Source: RUG14223 sp051881075 (lineage in GTDB: Bacteria; Bacillota; Clostridia; Oscillospirales; Acutalibacteraceae). From it: a stretch of 64,000 bases of DNA. Of this stretch, positions 34,676 to 43,988 are shown piece by piece; within the stretch, counting starts at the first letter, position 1; the number at the start of each line of letters is the position of its first letter. The DNA is taken from positions 55,098 through 119,097 of the forward strand of contig JBJEPE010000081.1 in the NCBI GenBank assembly GCA_051881075.1, in the 5' to 3' direction. The notes beneath the pieces are model-generated. The model ran no database searches, was not told where the DNA came from, and saw nothing but the letters and a program-made list of their open reading frames with translations. Position numbers and translations under genes: made by a program.

Positions 34676-35787
34676 GAAGAAACAACGTTGTAGGATTTAT
34701 TTTTTCAAGCTATAACGAAGAGCTTGTATCAGAGCTAACCGATAAGCGTACTATGGGTAGTGTACCGTTTGGCGGCAGATACAGGCTGATAGATTTTCCG
34801 CTTTCAAATATGGTTAATTCGGGAATAAGCAAGATAGGTGTAGCTACGAAGAGTAACTATACCTCACTTATGGATCATATCGGTTCGGGTAAGGTTTGGA
34901 ATATGTCACGCCGCAGGGGAGGCCTTGTGCTGATGCCGCCGTTTGCCAACAATAACGGCAGCTTTAATACACGCATGGAAACCCTGTATGCACTTCACGG
35001 ATTTATTGAACATTCCTCTGAGGAGTATGTACTGCTGTGTGACTGCGATGAGGTTTACAACATTCCGTATCAGCAGATGATACGTGAACATATTAAAAGC
35101 GGTGCGGATATCACATTAGCGTATAAGCACGGCGTTATCCCTGATAAAATGCGTGATCCTTTAGTAATTTATCACGATGACGACGAGCTTATAACAGAGA
35201 TGCTGATAAGACCGAGTATTACAGGTGAATGTGATTTTGCACTAAATACCATGATAATAAGCAAAGAACTTTTGCTTCAGCTCGTTAGTGACTGTGTAAG
35301 TAAAAATTTACTGAACTTTAAGCGGGATATACTTCAGAAAAATGTGGGTAAGCTTAAAATAAAGGGCTATAGGTTTGACGGATTTTTGGCAGTTATATCA
35401 TCAACAAAGGCGTATTTTGACGCTAATATGGCGCTTATGAATCCTGATGTACGTCAGGAGCTGTTTAACACGGATCGCCCGATTTATACTAAGATTAGAG
35501 ATGATATGCCCACAAAATACGGTCTTATGTCATCAGTGAAAAATTCACTTATTGCACAGGGCTGTGTTATTGAGGGAGAAGTAACCAACAGTATAATCTT
35601 TAAGGGTGTGCGTATAGCTAAAAACGCAAAGGTGTCTAACTGCGTTATAATGCAGGATACCGTTATCTCAGAAAATTCAAACCTGAGTTATGTTATCTGT
35701 GATAAAGATGTTACTATACGCTCGGACAGAGCTGTTACCGGATTCTTAACATATCCCGTATATATCAGCAAGGCAAGTATAGTTTAA
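34672..35787 (+). CDS. glgD: ADP-glucose pyrophosphorylase, GlgD (regulatory) subunit
   Basis: A paralogue of GlgC that in Firmicutes forms a heteromer and modulates it. The fold is the same (VPFGGRYRLIDFPLSNMVNSG; C-terminal hexapeptide helix with SVKNSLIAQGCVIEGEVTNS), but the loop equivalent to GGQGSRL is replaced by GFIFSSYNEELVSELTD, so catalysis is not expected. 371 residues. ATG 34672 overlaps the glgC stop (ATGA), giving coupled translation, and glgA follows 20 bases later. Confidence 0.95.
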   Translation: MRRNNVVGFIFSSYNEELVSELTDKRTMGSVPFGGRYRLIDFPLSNMVNSGISKIGVATKSNYTSLMDHIGSGKVWNMSRRRGGLVLMPPFANNNGSFNTRMETLYALHGFIEHSSEEYVLLCDCDEVYNIPYQQMIREHIKSGADITLAYKHGVIPDKMRDPLVIYHDDDELITEMLIRPSITGECDFALNTMIISKELLLQLVSDCVSKNLLNFKRDILQKNVGKLKIKGYRFDGFLAVISSTKAYFDANMALMNPDVRQELFNTDRPIYTKIRDDMPTKYGLMSSVKNSLIAQGCVIEGEVTNSIIFKGVRIAKNAKVSNCVIMQDTVISENSNLSYVICDKDVTIRSDRAVTGFLTYPVYISKASIV

Positions 35788-35807
35788 TACCTAAGGAGGG
35801 TATTCAT

Positions 35808-37232
35808 ATGAAGGTTTTATATTGTACAAGCGAGAGTAACCCATTCGCCGCAAGCGGTGGCTTGGGTGATGTTGCGGGTTCATTACCTGCCGCGTTACGT
35901 CAAAGGCTTATCGGTTGCCGTGTGGTAATGCCATATTATAGCTGTATTCCGCAGGAACTGAAAAATAATATGAGATTTCTTGTAAGTCTTACTGTTCCTG
36001 TTGCTTGGCGTAAGCAATATTGCGGTGTGTTTGAAGCAAATTATGAGGGAGTTATATATTACTTTATTGATAATCAGTATTATTTTAACCGTGACGGTCT
36101 GTACGGTCACTATGATGATGCAGAACGGTTTGCGTTTTTCTCCAGAGCTTGTCTTGAAATATTGCCGCATATAGATTTTAAGCCCGATGTTATACACTGT
36201 AACGATTGGCAAACTGCTCTTATACCTGTTTATTATAGGGTGTTCTATTGTCACAATCCGTGGTATTACGGTATTAAGACCTTATTTACCATTCATAATA
36301 TACAGTATCAGGGTAAGTACGGAGCGGATATCAATACTGAGGTAGTCGGATTACCGGAAGCGGATTTCGGACTTATTGAATATGACGGTAAGGCAAACTT
36401 TATGAAAGGCGCCATAGAAACCGCAAACAGAGTTTCCACCGTCAGCCCGTCATATGCCAATGAGATAAAAGACCCATGGTTTTCGTACGGACTTGACGGT
36501 ATTCTGCGTGAGCGTGAGTGGAAGCTGAGCGGAATATTAAACGGCATAGAAAATAAAAATTACGATCCCGGTACGGACTATCACCTTTACCATAACTACT
36601 GGGTGGATAACCTTGACGGCAAGTCAAAGTGTAAGCGAGCCTTACAGGAGAGGTTGGGTCTTGCACAGCGTTGGGAGGTCCCGATAATTGCCATGGTCAC
36701 ACGAATGGTAGCTCATAAGGGACTTGACCTTGTTTGTGAAGGCTTTGATAAATTAATGAGAGATGAGGACGTACAGTTTGTTATCCTCGGTTCAGGCGAT
36801 GAACAGTACGAGAGCTTCTTCCGTGCTATGCACAAAAAATATCCGGGCAGAGTATGTTCATGCTACGGTTATAATAATGAGCTTGCCCGTAAAATTTACT
36901 CGGGTGCGGATTTATTCCTTATGCCGTCCAAGAGCGAGCCATGCGGACTTTCACAATTAATAGCATTACGCTACGGTACTATACCGATAGTTCGTGAGGT
37001 AGGCGGATTGAAAGATTCCATAATTGACAGCGGCGGCGGTGACGGAAACGGCTTTACTTTCAAAAATTACGATAGCTCAGATATGCTCAACGCAATTCGC
37101 AGAGCCATTGCAGGCTATTGGCGCAGGGACGACTGGTGGATATTGGTGCAACGTGCCATGCGTTGGGATAATAGCTGGGCGCAATCTGCCGGAAAATATA
37201 TTCAACTATATAAAGATACAATGAATTCATAA
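35808..37232 (+). CDS. glgA: Glycogen synthase (GT5)
   Basis: Extends alpha-1,4 glucan from ADP-glucose. The N-terminal acceptor/ADP loop normally reads KxGGLGDV; here it is AASGGLGDVAGSLP at about 14-27, with Ser before GGLGDV where many bacterial enzymes have Val or Thr after Lys. The HCNDWQTAL motif (about 129) and the C-terminal LMPSKSEPCGLSQL (about 372-385) with its catalytic Glu are present. 474 residues. ATG 35808 follows AAGGAGGG. Last biosynthetic gene of glgCDA. Confidence 0.96.
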   Translation: MKVLYCTSESNPFAASGGLGDVAGSLPAALRQRLIGCRVVMPYYSCIPQELKNNMRFLVSLTVPVAWRKQYCGVFEANYEGVIYYFIDNQYYFNRDGLYGHYDDAERFAFFSRACLEILPHIDFKPDVIHCNDWQTALIPVYYRVFYCHNPWYYGIKTLFTIHNIQYQGKYGADINTEVVGLPEADFGLIEYDGKANFMKGAIETANRVSTVSPSYANEIKDPWFSYGLDGILREREWKLSGILNGIENKNYDPGTDYHLYHNYWVDNLDGKSKCKRALQERLGLAQRWEVPIIAMVTRMVAHKGLDLVCEGFDKLMRDEDVQFVILGSGDEQYESFFRAMHKKYPGRVCSCYGYNNELARKIYSGADLFLMPSKSEPCGLSQLIALRYGTIPIVREVGGLKDSIIDSGGGDGNGFTFKNYDSSDMLNAIRRAIAGYWRRDDWWILVQRAMRWDNSWAQSAGKYIQLYKDTMNS

Positions 37233-37277
37233 TAATATTTACTGAAATTGCATTTCTACTTTACCGGAGGATTTATA

Positions 37278-37745
37278 ATGTCAATAGAAAAGGTACGTTT
37301 ATATTTAAAAGAAAAAGGTTATGAAGATAAGATAAGAGAGTTTGATGCCTCCAGTGCTACGGTTTCATTGGCGGCACAGGCGCTGGGATGTGAGGAGTGT
37401 CGAATTGCCAAGACTCTGTCATTTCATGTTAATGACAGAGTGATACTTATACTTGCCGCAGGAGATGTTAAAATAGACAATCCTAAGTATAAGGCACAGT
37501 TTGGTTGCAAAGCAAAAATGCTCTCTTTTGATGAGGTAGAGCCGCTCACGGGTCATGCGGTAGGCGGCGTATGTCCGTTTGCAGTAAATGACGGAGTAGA
37601 TGTATATCTCGATGAATCACTCAAACGTTTTGAAACGGTATTTCCTGCTTGCGGAAGTTCAAACAGCGCAATAGAGCTTACTATACCGGAGCTGGAAGAG
37701 CTCTCGGGGTACATATCGTGGATAGACGTAACTAAGACCGCATGA
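37278..37745 (+). CDS. YbaK/EbsC-family aminoacyl-tRNA deacylase-like protein
   Basis: 155 residues of the YbaK/ProX editing fold, which hydrolyses mischarged aminoacyl-tRNA in trans. The conserved lysine region (CRIAKTLSFHV, about 42-52), the GDVKIDN block and the GHAVGGVCPF loop (about 93-102) are all typical. The proline-tRNA or cysteine specificity cannot be read. I chose ATG 37278, 7 bases after CGGAGG, over an in-frame TTG ten codons upstream. Lies 45 bases after glgA and before a strong terminator, so it may be co-transcribed with the glycogen genes. Confidence 0.88.
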   Translation: MSIEKVRLYLKEKGYEDKIREFDASSATVSLAAQALGCEECRIAKTLSFHVNDRVILILAAGDVKIDNPKYKAQFGCKAKMLSFDEVEPLTGHAVGGVCPFAVNDGVDVYLDESLKRFETVFPACGSSNSAIELTIPELEELSGYISWIDVTKTA

Positions 37746-37760
37746 ATTAAATAAATGATT

Positions 37761-37806
37761 ATCGGCATATAAGGCAAACGGTAAGCTTTATGTGCCGATT
37801 TTTTGT
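37761..37806 (+). terminator. Terminator of the glgCDA-ybaK unit
   Basis: ATCGGCATATAAGGC pairs with GCTTTATGTGCCGAT (15-bp stem with two mismatched/wobble pairs), then seven T. Confidence 0.9.
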
Positions 37807-38014
37807 TTTATGCAATTTTTGGCGTATGTTATGTAAAAGACCTTATAAGTTTGTTGTAAATATGTGTGAATATATTAACGTAAAATTAATTTTTGTCGCT
37901 TTAAATTTTAAAGCAATGAAGTAGCGATAAAAATATAAAAATCAAAAATACTGTCAATTTTACACATTGAATATTAATTTTTTCATTTTTTTAAATCTCT
38001 TTTGCACAATAATC

Positions 38015-38043
38015 TTGACAAATGCCCATAAAAATAATACAAT
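38015..38043 (+). promoter_or_regulatory. Near-consensus promoter far upstream of rny
   Basis: TTGACA 38015-38020 and TACAAT 38038-38043, spacer 17. It would start RNA near 38050, giving a leader of about 510 bases before rny. Confidence 0.75.
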
Positions 38044-38107
38044 ATTAAACAGGCGTATGTTACAAACGCAATTTTTTCATTTAAATATACATACATATTT
38101 ATTAAGT

Positions 38108-38223
38108 GTGTGGTTGCATACTGTAAAATAAATATTGGCGAAAGTTAATGCCGGTATGTAATTTTTGGCAATATGACTTATATTGCTAATTGTACTTACT
38201 CCACACAGGCGATATTAACCTGT
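38108..38223 (+). ncRNA. Possible structured leader RNA (three-way junction) upstream of rny
   Basis: P1 GTGTGG/CCACAC (38108-38113, 38201-38206), P2 GCATACTG/CCGGTATGT region (38116-38123, 38152-38159) and P3 GCAATAT-GACTT-ATATTGC (38168-38186) fold as a three-way junction. The 3' arm of P1 overlaps a competing hairpin ACAGG/CCTGT (38205-38209, 38219-38223), as in a switch. No known riboswitch core is recognised. The rest of the 37807-38561 spacer is AT-rich with no gene. Confidence 0.35.
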
Positions 38224-38561
38224 AATACTCTTTTAATTAGACTCATTATGAGCCGTTATTATATAGATAAATTTTTATATTATTCACAATCGTGTTTTTC
38301 TGTATATTAATTTATCGTGGATTTTCCACATTTATATTCATATATTTTATAAAATGCTGAAATATCAAATTTTATTTTTATGTTTTTGTTATGTAAGTAT
38401 ATAAGCTGTCTGTAGCTATATACCTTATTTGTATTGGTTATAAAATTGAATATTGTTGATAACGGCACTCTGAGTTTTAAATTTTTAAGATGATGAAGCG
38501 CCTTAGACAGCATACACTCATGTTTAAGGTAAGTAAAGAAAAACAAGGAGGTGTCAGTGTA

Positions 38562-40112
38562 ATGGATTGGTATTTTATTGTACTGATTTGCGTTGTCGGT
38601 GCGGCATTAATAGCTGCTGCTTTTATGGCAGGTATAGCATATCGTAAAAAGATCGGCGAAGAAAAGATCGGTTCGGCAGAGGCAGAAGCTAACCGCATTG
38701 TTAATGAAGCAATGAAGACCGCAGAGGCAAAGCAGAAAGAAGTTTTACTTGAAGGTAAGGATGAAATCCACCGCCTGAGAAATGAGGCAGAAAAGGAATT
38801 GTCCGACAGACGTAAAGAGGTTCAGCGTCAAGAGAGAAGAATTCAGCAGAAAGAAGAAACTCTTGATAAGAAGCTTGAAAACCTTGAAGTAAAAGAAGAT
38901 AATGTTGCCAAAAAGTTAAAGGCGGCAGAACAAAAGCTTGAAGAAAGCGAAAAAATTAAGAACAGCCAGATAGAAATGCTCGAAAGAATATCAGGATATA
39001 CCGTAGAGCAGGCAAAAGACTATTTACTTAAAAATCTTGAGGCGGAGCTTGTACATGAGAAAGCTGTCAAGATTATGGATTATGAACAGCAGCTTAAGGA
39101 AGAAGCTGACAAAAAGGCCAGAAATATCATTTCACTTGCTATACAGCGTTGTGCGGCTGACCACGTAGCAGAGGCTACCGTGTCTGTAGTACCGTTGCCT
39201 AATGATGAAATGAAAGGCCGCATAATCGGTCGTGAGGGCAGAAATATCAGGGCTATTGAAACCCTGACAGGTGTAGATTTAATTATAGACGATACACCTG
39301 AGGCTATTACACTATCGAGCTTTGAGCCTGTAAGGCGTGAGATAGCAAGACTATCTCTTGAAAAGCTCATTGCTGACGGACGTATTCACCCTGCAAGAAT
39401 AGAGGAAATGGTAGATAAGGCAAGACGTGAGGTTGAGGCCACTATCAAGTCCGAGGGTGAGCGCGCATATATTGAAGCGGGTGTAAACGGAATACATCCT
39501 GAGCTTGTTAAGCTTTTAGGTCGTTTACGTTATCGTACAAGCTACGGACAGAATGTCCTTGACCATTCGCTTGAGGTTGCATACTTAGCCGGTATAATGG
39601 CCTCTGAGCTTGGTCTTGACCCGACTATTGCAAGACGTGCGGGATTACTGCATGATATAGGCAAGGCACTTGACCATGAGATTGAAGGCTCACACGTAGA
39701 GATAGGCATAGACGTTGCACGTAAGTATAAAGAGCATGAGGCTGTTATCCATGCCATTCATGCTCACCACGGTGATGTTGAACCCAAGACGGTAGTTGCT
39801 TGCCTTGTACAGGCAGCGGATGCTATATCCGCCGCAAGACCGGGCGCACGTAGAGAAAATCTTGAAAATTATATCAAGAGATTGCAGAAGCTTGAGGAGG
39901 TTGCATCTTCGTTTGAGGGTGTTGAGCGTAGCTTTGCAATTCAGGCAGGCAGAGAAATTAGAGTTATAGTTAAGCCTGAATCCGTTAAGGATGAAAGAAT
40001 GACATTACTTGCAAGAGAAATCTGTCAGAAGATAGAATCTGACCTTGAATATCCGGGTCAAATCAAGGTTAATATCATACGTGAAAGCAGAGCGGTAGAT
40101 TTTGCTAAATAA
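38562..40112 (+). CDS. rny: Ribonuclease Y
   Basis: RNase Y is a membrane-anchored endoribonuclease that starts mRNA decay in Firmicutes. N-terminal helix (about 6-26), a long coiled coil (30-190), KH domain (KGRIIGREGRNIRAIETLTGVDLIID, about 220-245 onward) and HD domain with the metal motif AGLLHDIGKALDHEIEGSH. I chose ATG 38562, 9 bases after AAGGAGGTG, giving 516 residues; an upstream in-frame codon at 38490 lies in the leader and is unlikely. The leader is long and possibly structured. ymdB follows, the usual neighbour. Confidence 0.97.
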   Translation: MDWYFIVLICVVGAALIAAAFMAGIAYRKKIGEEKIGSAEAEANRIVNEAMKTAEAKQKEVLLEGKDEIHRLRNEAEKELSDRRKEVQRQERRIQQKEETLDKKLENLEVKEDNVAKKLKAAEQKLEESEKIKNSQIEMLERISGYTVEQAKDYLLKNLEAELVHEKAVKIMDYEQQLKEEADKKARNIISLAIQRCAADHVAEATVSVVPLPNDEMKGRIIGREGRNIRAIETLTGVDLIIDDTPEAITLSSFEPVRREIARLSLEKLIADGRIHPARIEEMVDKARREVEATIKSEGERAYIEAGVNGIHPELVKLLGRLRYRTSYGQNVLDHSLEVAYLAGIMASELGLDPTIARRAGLLHDIGKALDHEIEGSHVEIGIDVARKYKEHEAVIHAIHAHHGDVEPKTVVACLVQAADAISAARPGARRENLENYIKRLQKLEEVASSFEGVERSFAIQAGREIRVIVKPESVKDERMTLLAREICQKIESDLEYPGQIKVNIIRESRAVDFAK

Positions 40113-40181
40113 TATCCGTAATGCAATTAACATAGCAAATAGTCTTTAAGAAGATTAAAACGGCAATGTTATAGTTTATAA

Positions 40182-40223
40182 AAGGCATATCTGATTAATT
40201 TAACTTTATATCAGATATGCCTT
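40182..40223 (+). terminator. Strong hairpin between rny and ymdB
   Basis: AAGGCATATCTGAT (40182-40195) pairs perfectly with ATCAGATATGCCTT (40210-40223). No T run follows, so it may be a processing or stability element rather than a terminator. Confidence 0.5.
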
Positions 40224-40335
40224 GATATTAGTATAGAATAAATTTTAACTAATTTTTATTATGTATGTTTTTATTTAAAGATGGGTAAATATAATATATG
40301 CAATATTAAGAACGCAGTATAAGGGGTGAATTTGC

Positions 40336-41109
40336 ATGAATATATTGGTGATAGGCGACGTTGTAGGCAGTATTGGCTGTAGCGCATTAAGAGCAAAGCT
40401 ACCGTCATTGCGCAGACTTAAGGCTATTGACTTTGTTATTGCTAACGGTGAAAATTCCGCTGACGGCAACGGCATTACGCCAAGCTCTGCAAATGATCTT
40501 TTTGATTGCGGTGTTGATGTTATAACAACAGGCAATCATGTTTTCAGACGAAAAGAGATCTACGATATGCTTGATACCAATGACTATATTATTCGTCCTG
40601 CAAATTATCCGGGCAGTACCTACGGCAGAGGATACTGCATTATTGATATGTGCAGATTTAAACTGTGCGTTATAAATCTTCTGGGCACTGTATATATGGA
40701 GTCTTTGCGTTGCCCATTTGAAACTGTTGATGAAATATTGAAAAAGACAGAAGATTGCCGCATACGCATTGTAGACTTTCATGCTGAAGCTACATCAGAG
40801 AAGCGTGCGATGGGATATTATCTTGACGGTAAAGTAAGTGCGGTATATGGCACGCATACTCATGTATTAACTGCAGACGCTACCGTACTGCCAAGCGGTA
40901 CAGGATATATAACGGATATAGGTATGACCGGTCCCATACATTCCGTTTTAGGCGTAAAAACCGAAAATGTAATTAAAAAATTAAAAACAAAGCTCCCTGT
41001 CAGGTTTGATACCGCAGACGGTGATTGCAAGATAAACGGAGCCGTATTTGAGATAGACGATAAAACAGGCAAAACATTATCTGTTGAAAGTGTCGAAATA
41101 CAGGTTTAA
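40336..41109 (+). CDS. ymdB: YmdB-type metallophosphoesterase (TIGR00282)
   Basis: A calcineurin-like phosphodiesterase, active on 2',3'-cyclic nucleotides in B. subtilis, where it affects biofilm and motility. Metal motifs: GDVVGSIG (about 7-14), IANGENSADGNGITP (about 35-49), GNHVFRRKE (about 69-77), VDFHAEATSEKRAMG (about 147-161) and GTHTHVLTAD (about 174-183). 257 residues, normal length. ATG 40336 follows AAGGGGTG. rny-ymdB-spoVS is the order also known from Bacilli. Confidence 0.93.
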   Translation: MNILVIGDVVGSIGCSALRAKLPSLRRLKAIDFVIANGENSADGNGITPSSANDLFDCGVDVITTGNHVFRRKEIYDMLDTNDYIIRPANYPGSTYGRGYCIIDMCRFKLCVINLLGTVYMESLRCPFETVDEILKKTEDCRIRIVDFHAEATSEKRAMGYYLDGKVSAVYGTHTHVLTADATVLPSGTGYITDIGMTGPIHSVLGVKTENVIKKLKTKLPVRFDTADGDCKINGAVFEIDDKTGKTLSVESVEIQV

Positions 41110-41151
41110 GTAAAGAATAATTGTTTTTTTAGATATGTTTTGTAAAAACAC

Positions 41152-41180
41152 TTGAAATTAAATAAGTAATATTATATAAT
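41152..41180 (+). promoter_or_regulatory. Promoter with a long leader before spoVS
   Basis: TTGAAA 41152-41157 and TATAAT 41175-41180, spacer 17. RNA would start near 41187, about 370 bases before spoVS. Confidence 0.7.
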
Positions 41181-41185
41181 ATGAA

Positions 41186-41291
41186 TGCTTGATGAAAGCA
41201 ATGATTGATAACCTGTGAATAAACGGCATAATAACGCAAATAATTCTATCAGGTTATTTCTAAAAACTAATGGGAGTTAGTTTTTAGAAAT
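41186..41291 (+). ncRNA. Structured leader candidate upstream of spoVS
   Basis: Three consecutive stems: TGCTT-GATGA-AAGCA (41186-41200) at the predicted 5' end, ATAACCTG/CAGGTTAT (41208-41215, 41250-41257), and a perfect 14-bp stem TTTCTAAAAACTAA/TTAGTTTTTAGAAA with loop TGGGAG (41257-41290). The last two share base 41257. No T run follows the long stem. No known riboswitch class recognised. Confidence 0.4.
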
Positions 41292-41560
41292 GCCCTGGTT
41301 CAAGCTTATATCAGATAAATATCTTGAAATTTTGCTGATTTAATTTAACAACTTAACTGCATTAAAATCCAACCTTAATAAAGTTAAAACAAAAGTATAA
41401 TTTACACATTAAAACGGTACTTACAATTTTTTATGAAACTTCTACTACAATCCTGCAACATATTACACCTCGCCAAATTTCAAGTAACATTTTATTTTCT
41501 GTATATAAATTGAATTTGATTGAAAATTATTCGGCATAAATTAAATTGGAGGTTTTACTA

Positions 41561-41821
41561 ATGGAAGTATTAAAGGTTTCTTCAAGATCAGTACCTAACT
41601 CTGTTGCAGGAGCTATTGCCGGAGTTGTCCGTGAGCATGGAAGTGTAGAGGTGCAGGCCGTAGGCGCAGGCGCAGCTAATCAGGCAATCAAATCAGTAGT
41701 TGTTGCCAGAGGATATTTGGCTCCGAGCGGAATAGACCTTATATGTATCCCTGCTTTTACTAATGTTACCATTGACGGTGAAAATAAAACGGCAATTAAA
41801 TTTATCGTAGAAGAAAGATAA
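41561..41821 (+). CDS. spoVS: Stage V sporulation protein S
   Basis: SpoVS is a small Alba-like protein needed for engulfment-stage and later spore development in Bacillus, and is highly conserved. All 86 residues match the family (MEVLKVSSRSVPNSVAGAIA, then AVGAGAANQAIKSVVVARG and FTNVTIDGENKTAIKFIVEE). ATG 41561 follows GGAGG; an in-frame codon at 41546 lies over the ribosome site. It follows ymdB by 450 bases and has its own promoter and leader. It does not itself prove sporulation, since some non-sporulating relatives keep it, but dpaAB in this window supports it. Confidence 0.96.
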   Translation: MEVLKVSSRSVPNSVAGAIAGVVREHGSVEVQAVGAGAANQAIKSVVVARGYLAPSGIDLICIPAFTNVTIDGENKTAIKFIVEER

Positions 41822-41841
41822 TTAATATATCCGTTATTTTG

Positions 41842-41875
41842 TGCCAAGTCATCTGTTTTGGCATAATACTTTTTG
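41842..41875 (+). terminator. Terminator after spoVS
   Basis: TGCCAA (41842-41847) and TTGGCA (41858-41863), then TAATACTTTTT. Confidence 0.6.
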
Positions 41876-41938
41876 TGCGGTGTGGCATAAATATCCCGAA
41901 AACGGACGATGAAAATTATAGATTTTTTATCAAAATTA

Positions 41939-41975
41939 AAGGTAAAGCTTTATTTTTAAGCTTTACCTTATTTTT
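41939..41975 (+). terminator. Second, stronger terminator in the spoVS-fakA gap
   Basis: Perfect 12-bp stem AAGGTAAAGCTT/AAGCTTTACCTT with loop TATTTTT, then ATTTTTG. The rest of 41876-42209 is AT-rich with a TATAAT near 42019 but no good -35. Confidence 0.85.
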
Positions 41976-42209
41976 GTATTGAATTTGTTGAAAAATTATG
42001 TTAGAATATTATCGTATATTATAATGCTTTGAGAAATTTTTATTCTTAATCAGTCTTTAATGTACAGTGAATATAATTTCCAACGCTTTTCACACATATA
42101 TTTTACCATGAGCTTTTGCTCTGCGTAATGTGTCGAAATAAGGGAAGAATATATGCTGAATAGATAAAACTATAAAAATATAATTACTGCAACGCAAGGA
42201 AGTGTTTAT

Positions 42210-43895
42210 ATGATTACCGGTTCAGAATTAAAGAAAGCCATAATTTCCGGTGCTAACAATATTATAAATCAAAAGGCAGAGATAGATGCTCTTAATATTT
42301 TCCCTGTACCTGACGGTGATACCGGTACTAATATGTCTATGACTATTACTGCCGCTAAGAATGAGCTTTTAAATTTACCTGATGACGCTACCGTTTCTCA
42401 GGTTGCTTCAAAGACTGCATCAGCATTGTTAAGAGGAGCAAGAGGCAATTCCGGGGTTATACTCTCGCTTATTTTCAGAGGCTTCTCAAAGGGACTCAAG
42501 GATATGGATACCGCTGATGCCAAGTCAATAACAAACGCACTGGGCTTAGGTGTAGATGCCGCTTATAAGGCAGTTATGAAGCCTACTGAGGGTACCATAC
42601 TCACAGTAGCACGTGTAGCTTATGAAAAATCATCTGAGGTATGCGCAACAGTTGAAGACACTACCGAGATATGGCAGGTAATCTGCGATTCCGCTGATGA
42701 AGCATTGCTTACAACACCTGATCTTTTGCCTGTACTTAAGAAGGCAGGCGTAGTTGATGCAGGCGGTAAGGGACTTTGCGTAATCTTTGAGGGTATGCTT
42801 TCTGTACTTAAGGACGGCATTGTTATTGAGGATGCTTCCGAAGAATCCGCAAGCGATACATCTGAGGATGCTTTCAGAAGTGCTGCTGCTGAGTTCGACA
42901 GTGATATAAGATTTACCTATTGCACAGAGTTTATTATCGGCAGAAGTGCAGAGGCAGTAAAAACTCCGCTTGACCTACGTGCTTATCTTGAAACAATAGG
43001 TGATTGCGTAGTAGTTGTTGACGATGACGAGATAATTAAGGTTCATGTACACACCGAGCAACCGGGCAACGCATTACAGGCCGCTTTAGAGCACGGTCAG
43101 CTTCTTACCGTTAAGGTAGAGAATATGAAGGAGCAGCACAGAAAAGCCGCAGAAAGCAACGAAGCAGCTAAGGCACAGCAACAGTCGAAGCCTGTTGAGG
43201 AGGAAAAGCCAAAGTTCGCAGGGCCTACTGAGGAAATCGGATTTGTAGCTGTTGCCGCAGGTGACGGTATAAAGTCATTGTTCAGTGATTTAGGTTGCAG
43301 CAGTATAGTAAGCGGCGGTCAAAGTATGAACCCAAGCACAGACGATATATTGGACGCTATACTTGCAACCCCTGCAAAGAACGTATTTGTATTGCCTAAT
43401 AATAAAAATATAATTTTGGCGGCAGAGCAGACCATTCCTCTGGTTGAAGACCGCAATGTAATAATTATCCCTACAAGAACCATTCCTCAGGGCATGGTTG
43501 CAATGCTTGCCTATGACTTTGAAGCAGGTGTTGAGGATAACAGAAGAAATATGATGGACGCAATGGCTAATGTTGCTACAGGTCAGGTTACATTTGCCGC
43601 AAGAGATTCCGAGTTCGGTAGCACAAAAATCAAGAAAGGCGAGATAATCGCTCTTGAAAACGGCAAGCTTACGATAACTGAGAAAGAATCTTATGTAAAA
43701 GCCGCAGTTAAGCTGACTAAGTCAATGCTTACACGTAATACATCATTTATCACGGTAATCTACGGTAACGGTGTAACAGAAGAAGAAGCCAATGAGGCCT
43801 GCGAGCAAATCAAGGCAAAAGCAGGCAATTCAGTAGAGGTAACATTGGTAAATGGCGGTCAACCGGTATATTACTTTATTATTTCTATAGAATAA
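42210..43895 (+). CDS. DAK2/DegV-linked fatty acid kinase FakA-like protein (YloV)
   Basis: 561 residues. The N-terminal DhaL/Dak2 nucleotide domain has NIFPVPDGDTGTNMSMT (about 29-45) and LLRGARGNSGVILS (about 72-85); the rest is the DUF1949-like/FakA C-terminal half (EIGFVAVAAGDGIKSLF, NKNIILAAEQT). FakA phosphorylates fatty acids bound by FakB (DegV) proteins for phospholipid synthesis. No fakB is in this window. A Gln/Lys/Pro linker near 315-340 joins the halves. ATG 42210 has AAGGAAG ahead. It precedes recG, the frequent yloV-recG order of Firmicutes. Confidence 0.9.
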   Translation: MITGSELKKAIISGANNIINQKAEIDALNIFPVPDGDTGTNMSMTITAAKNELLNLPDDATVSQVASKTASALLRGARGNSGVILSLIFRGFSKGLKDMDTADAKSITNALGLGVDAAYKAVMKPTEGTILTVARVAYEKSSEVCATVEDTTEIWQVICDSADEALLTTPDLLPVLKKAGVVDAGGKGLCVIFEGMLSVLKDGIVIEDASEESASDTSEDAFRSAAAEFDSDIRFTYCTEFIIGRSAEAVKTPLDLRAYLETIGDCVVVVDDDEIIKVHVHTEQPGNALQAALEHGQLLTVKVENMKEQHRKAAESNEAAKAQQQSKPVEEEKPKFAGPTEEIGFVAVAAGDGIKSLFSDLGCSSIVSGGQSMNPSTDDILDAILATPAKNVFVLPNNKNIILAAEQTIPLVEDRNVIIIPTRTIPQGMVAMLAYDFEAGVEDNRRNMMDAMANVATGQVTFAARDSEFGSTKIKKGEIIALENGKLTITEKESYVKAAVKLTKSMLTRNTSFITVIYGNGVTEEEANEACEQIKAKAGNSVEVTLVNGGQPVYYFIISIE

Positions 43896-43911
43896 TTTAA
43901 AAATCAAGTTT

Positions 43912-43942
43912 ATGGGCGGCCTGCGGTGGTCGCCCATTTTAA
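43912..43942 (+). terminator. Hairpin between fakA-like gene and recG
   Basis: ATGGGCGGC (43912-43920) pairs with GTCGCCCAT (43929-43937), then TTTAAT. It may be partly leaky, since only about 45 bases follow before recG. Confidence 0.65.
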
Positions 43943-43988
43943 TACTGTAAAAGCAGTATCACAGATTATATTTTAGGATTGATCGATA

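Noticed and set aside
34672..35787. Second catalytic ADP-glucose pyrophosphorylase
   Set aside because: The GGxGxRL loop is replaced, so GlgD is taken as the regulatory subunit.
36308..37224. Overlapping frames inside glgA
   Set aside because: Shadows of the glgA frame, no ribosome sites, out of line with codon use.
38108..38223. Cyclic-di-GMP or purine riboswitch
   Set aside because: Three-way junction shape only; the conserved joining bases of either class were not found.
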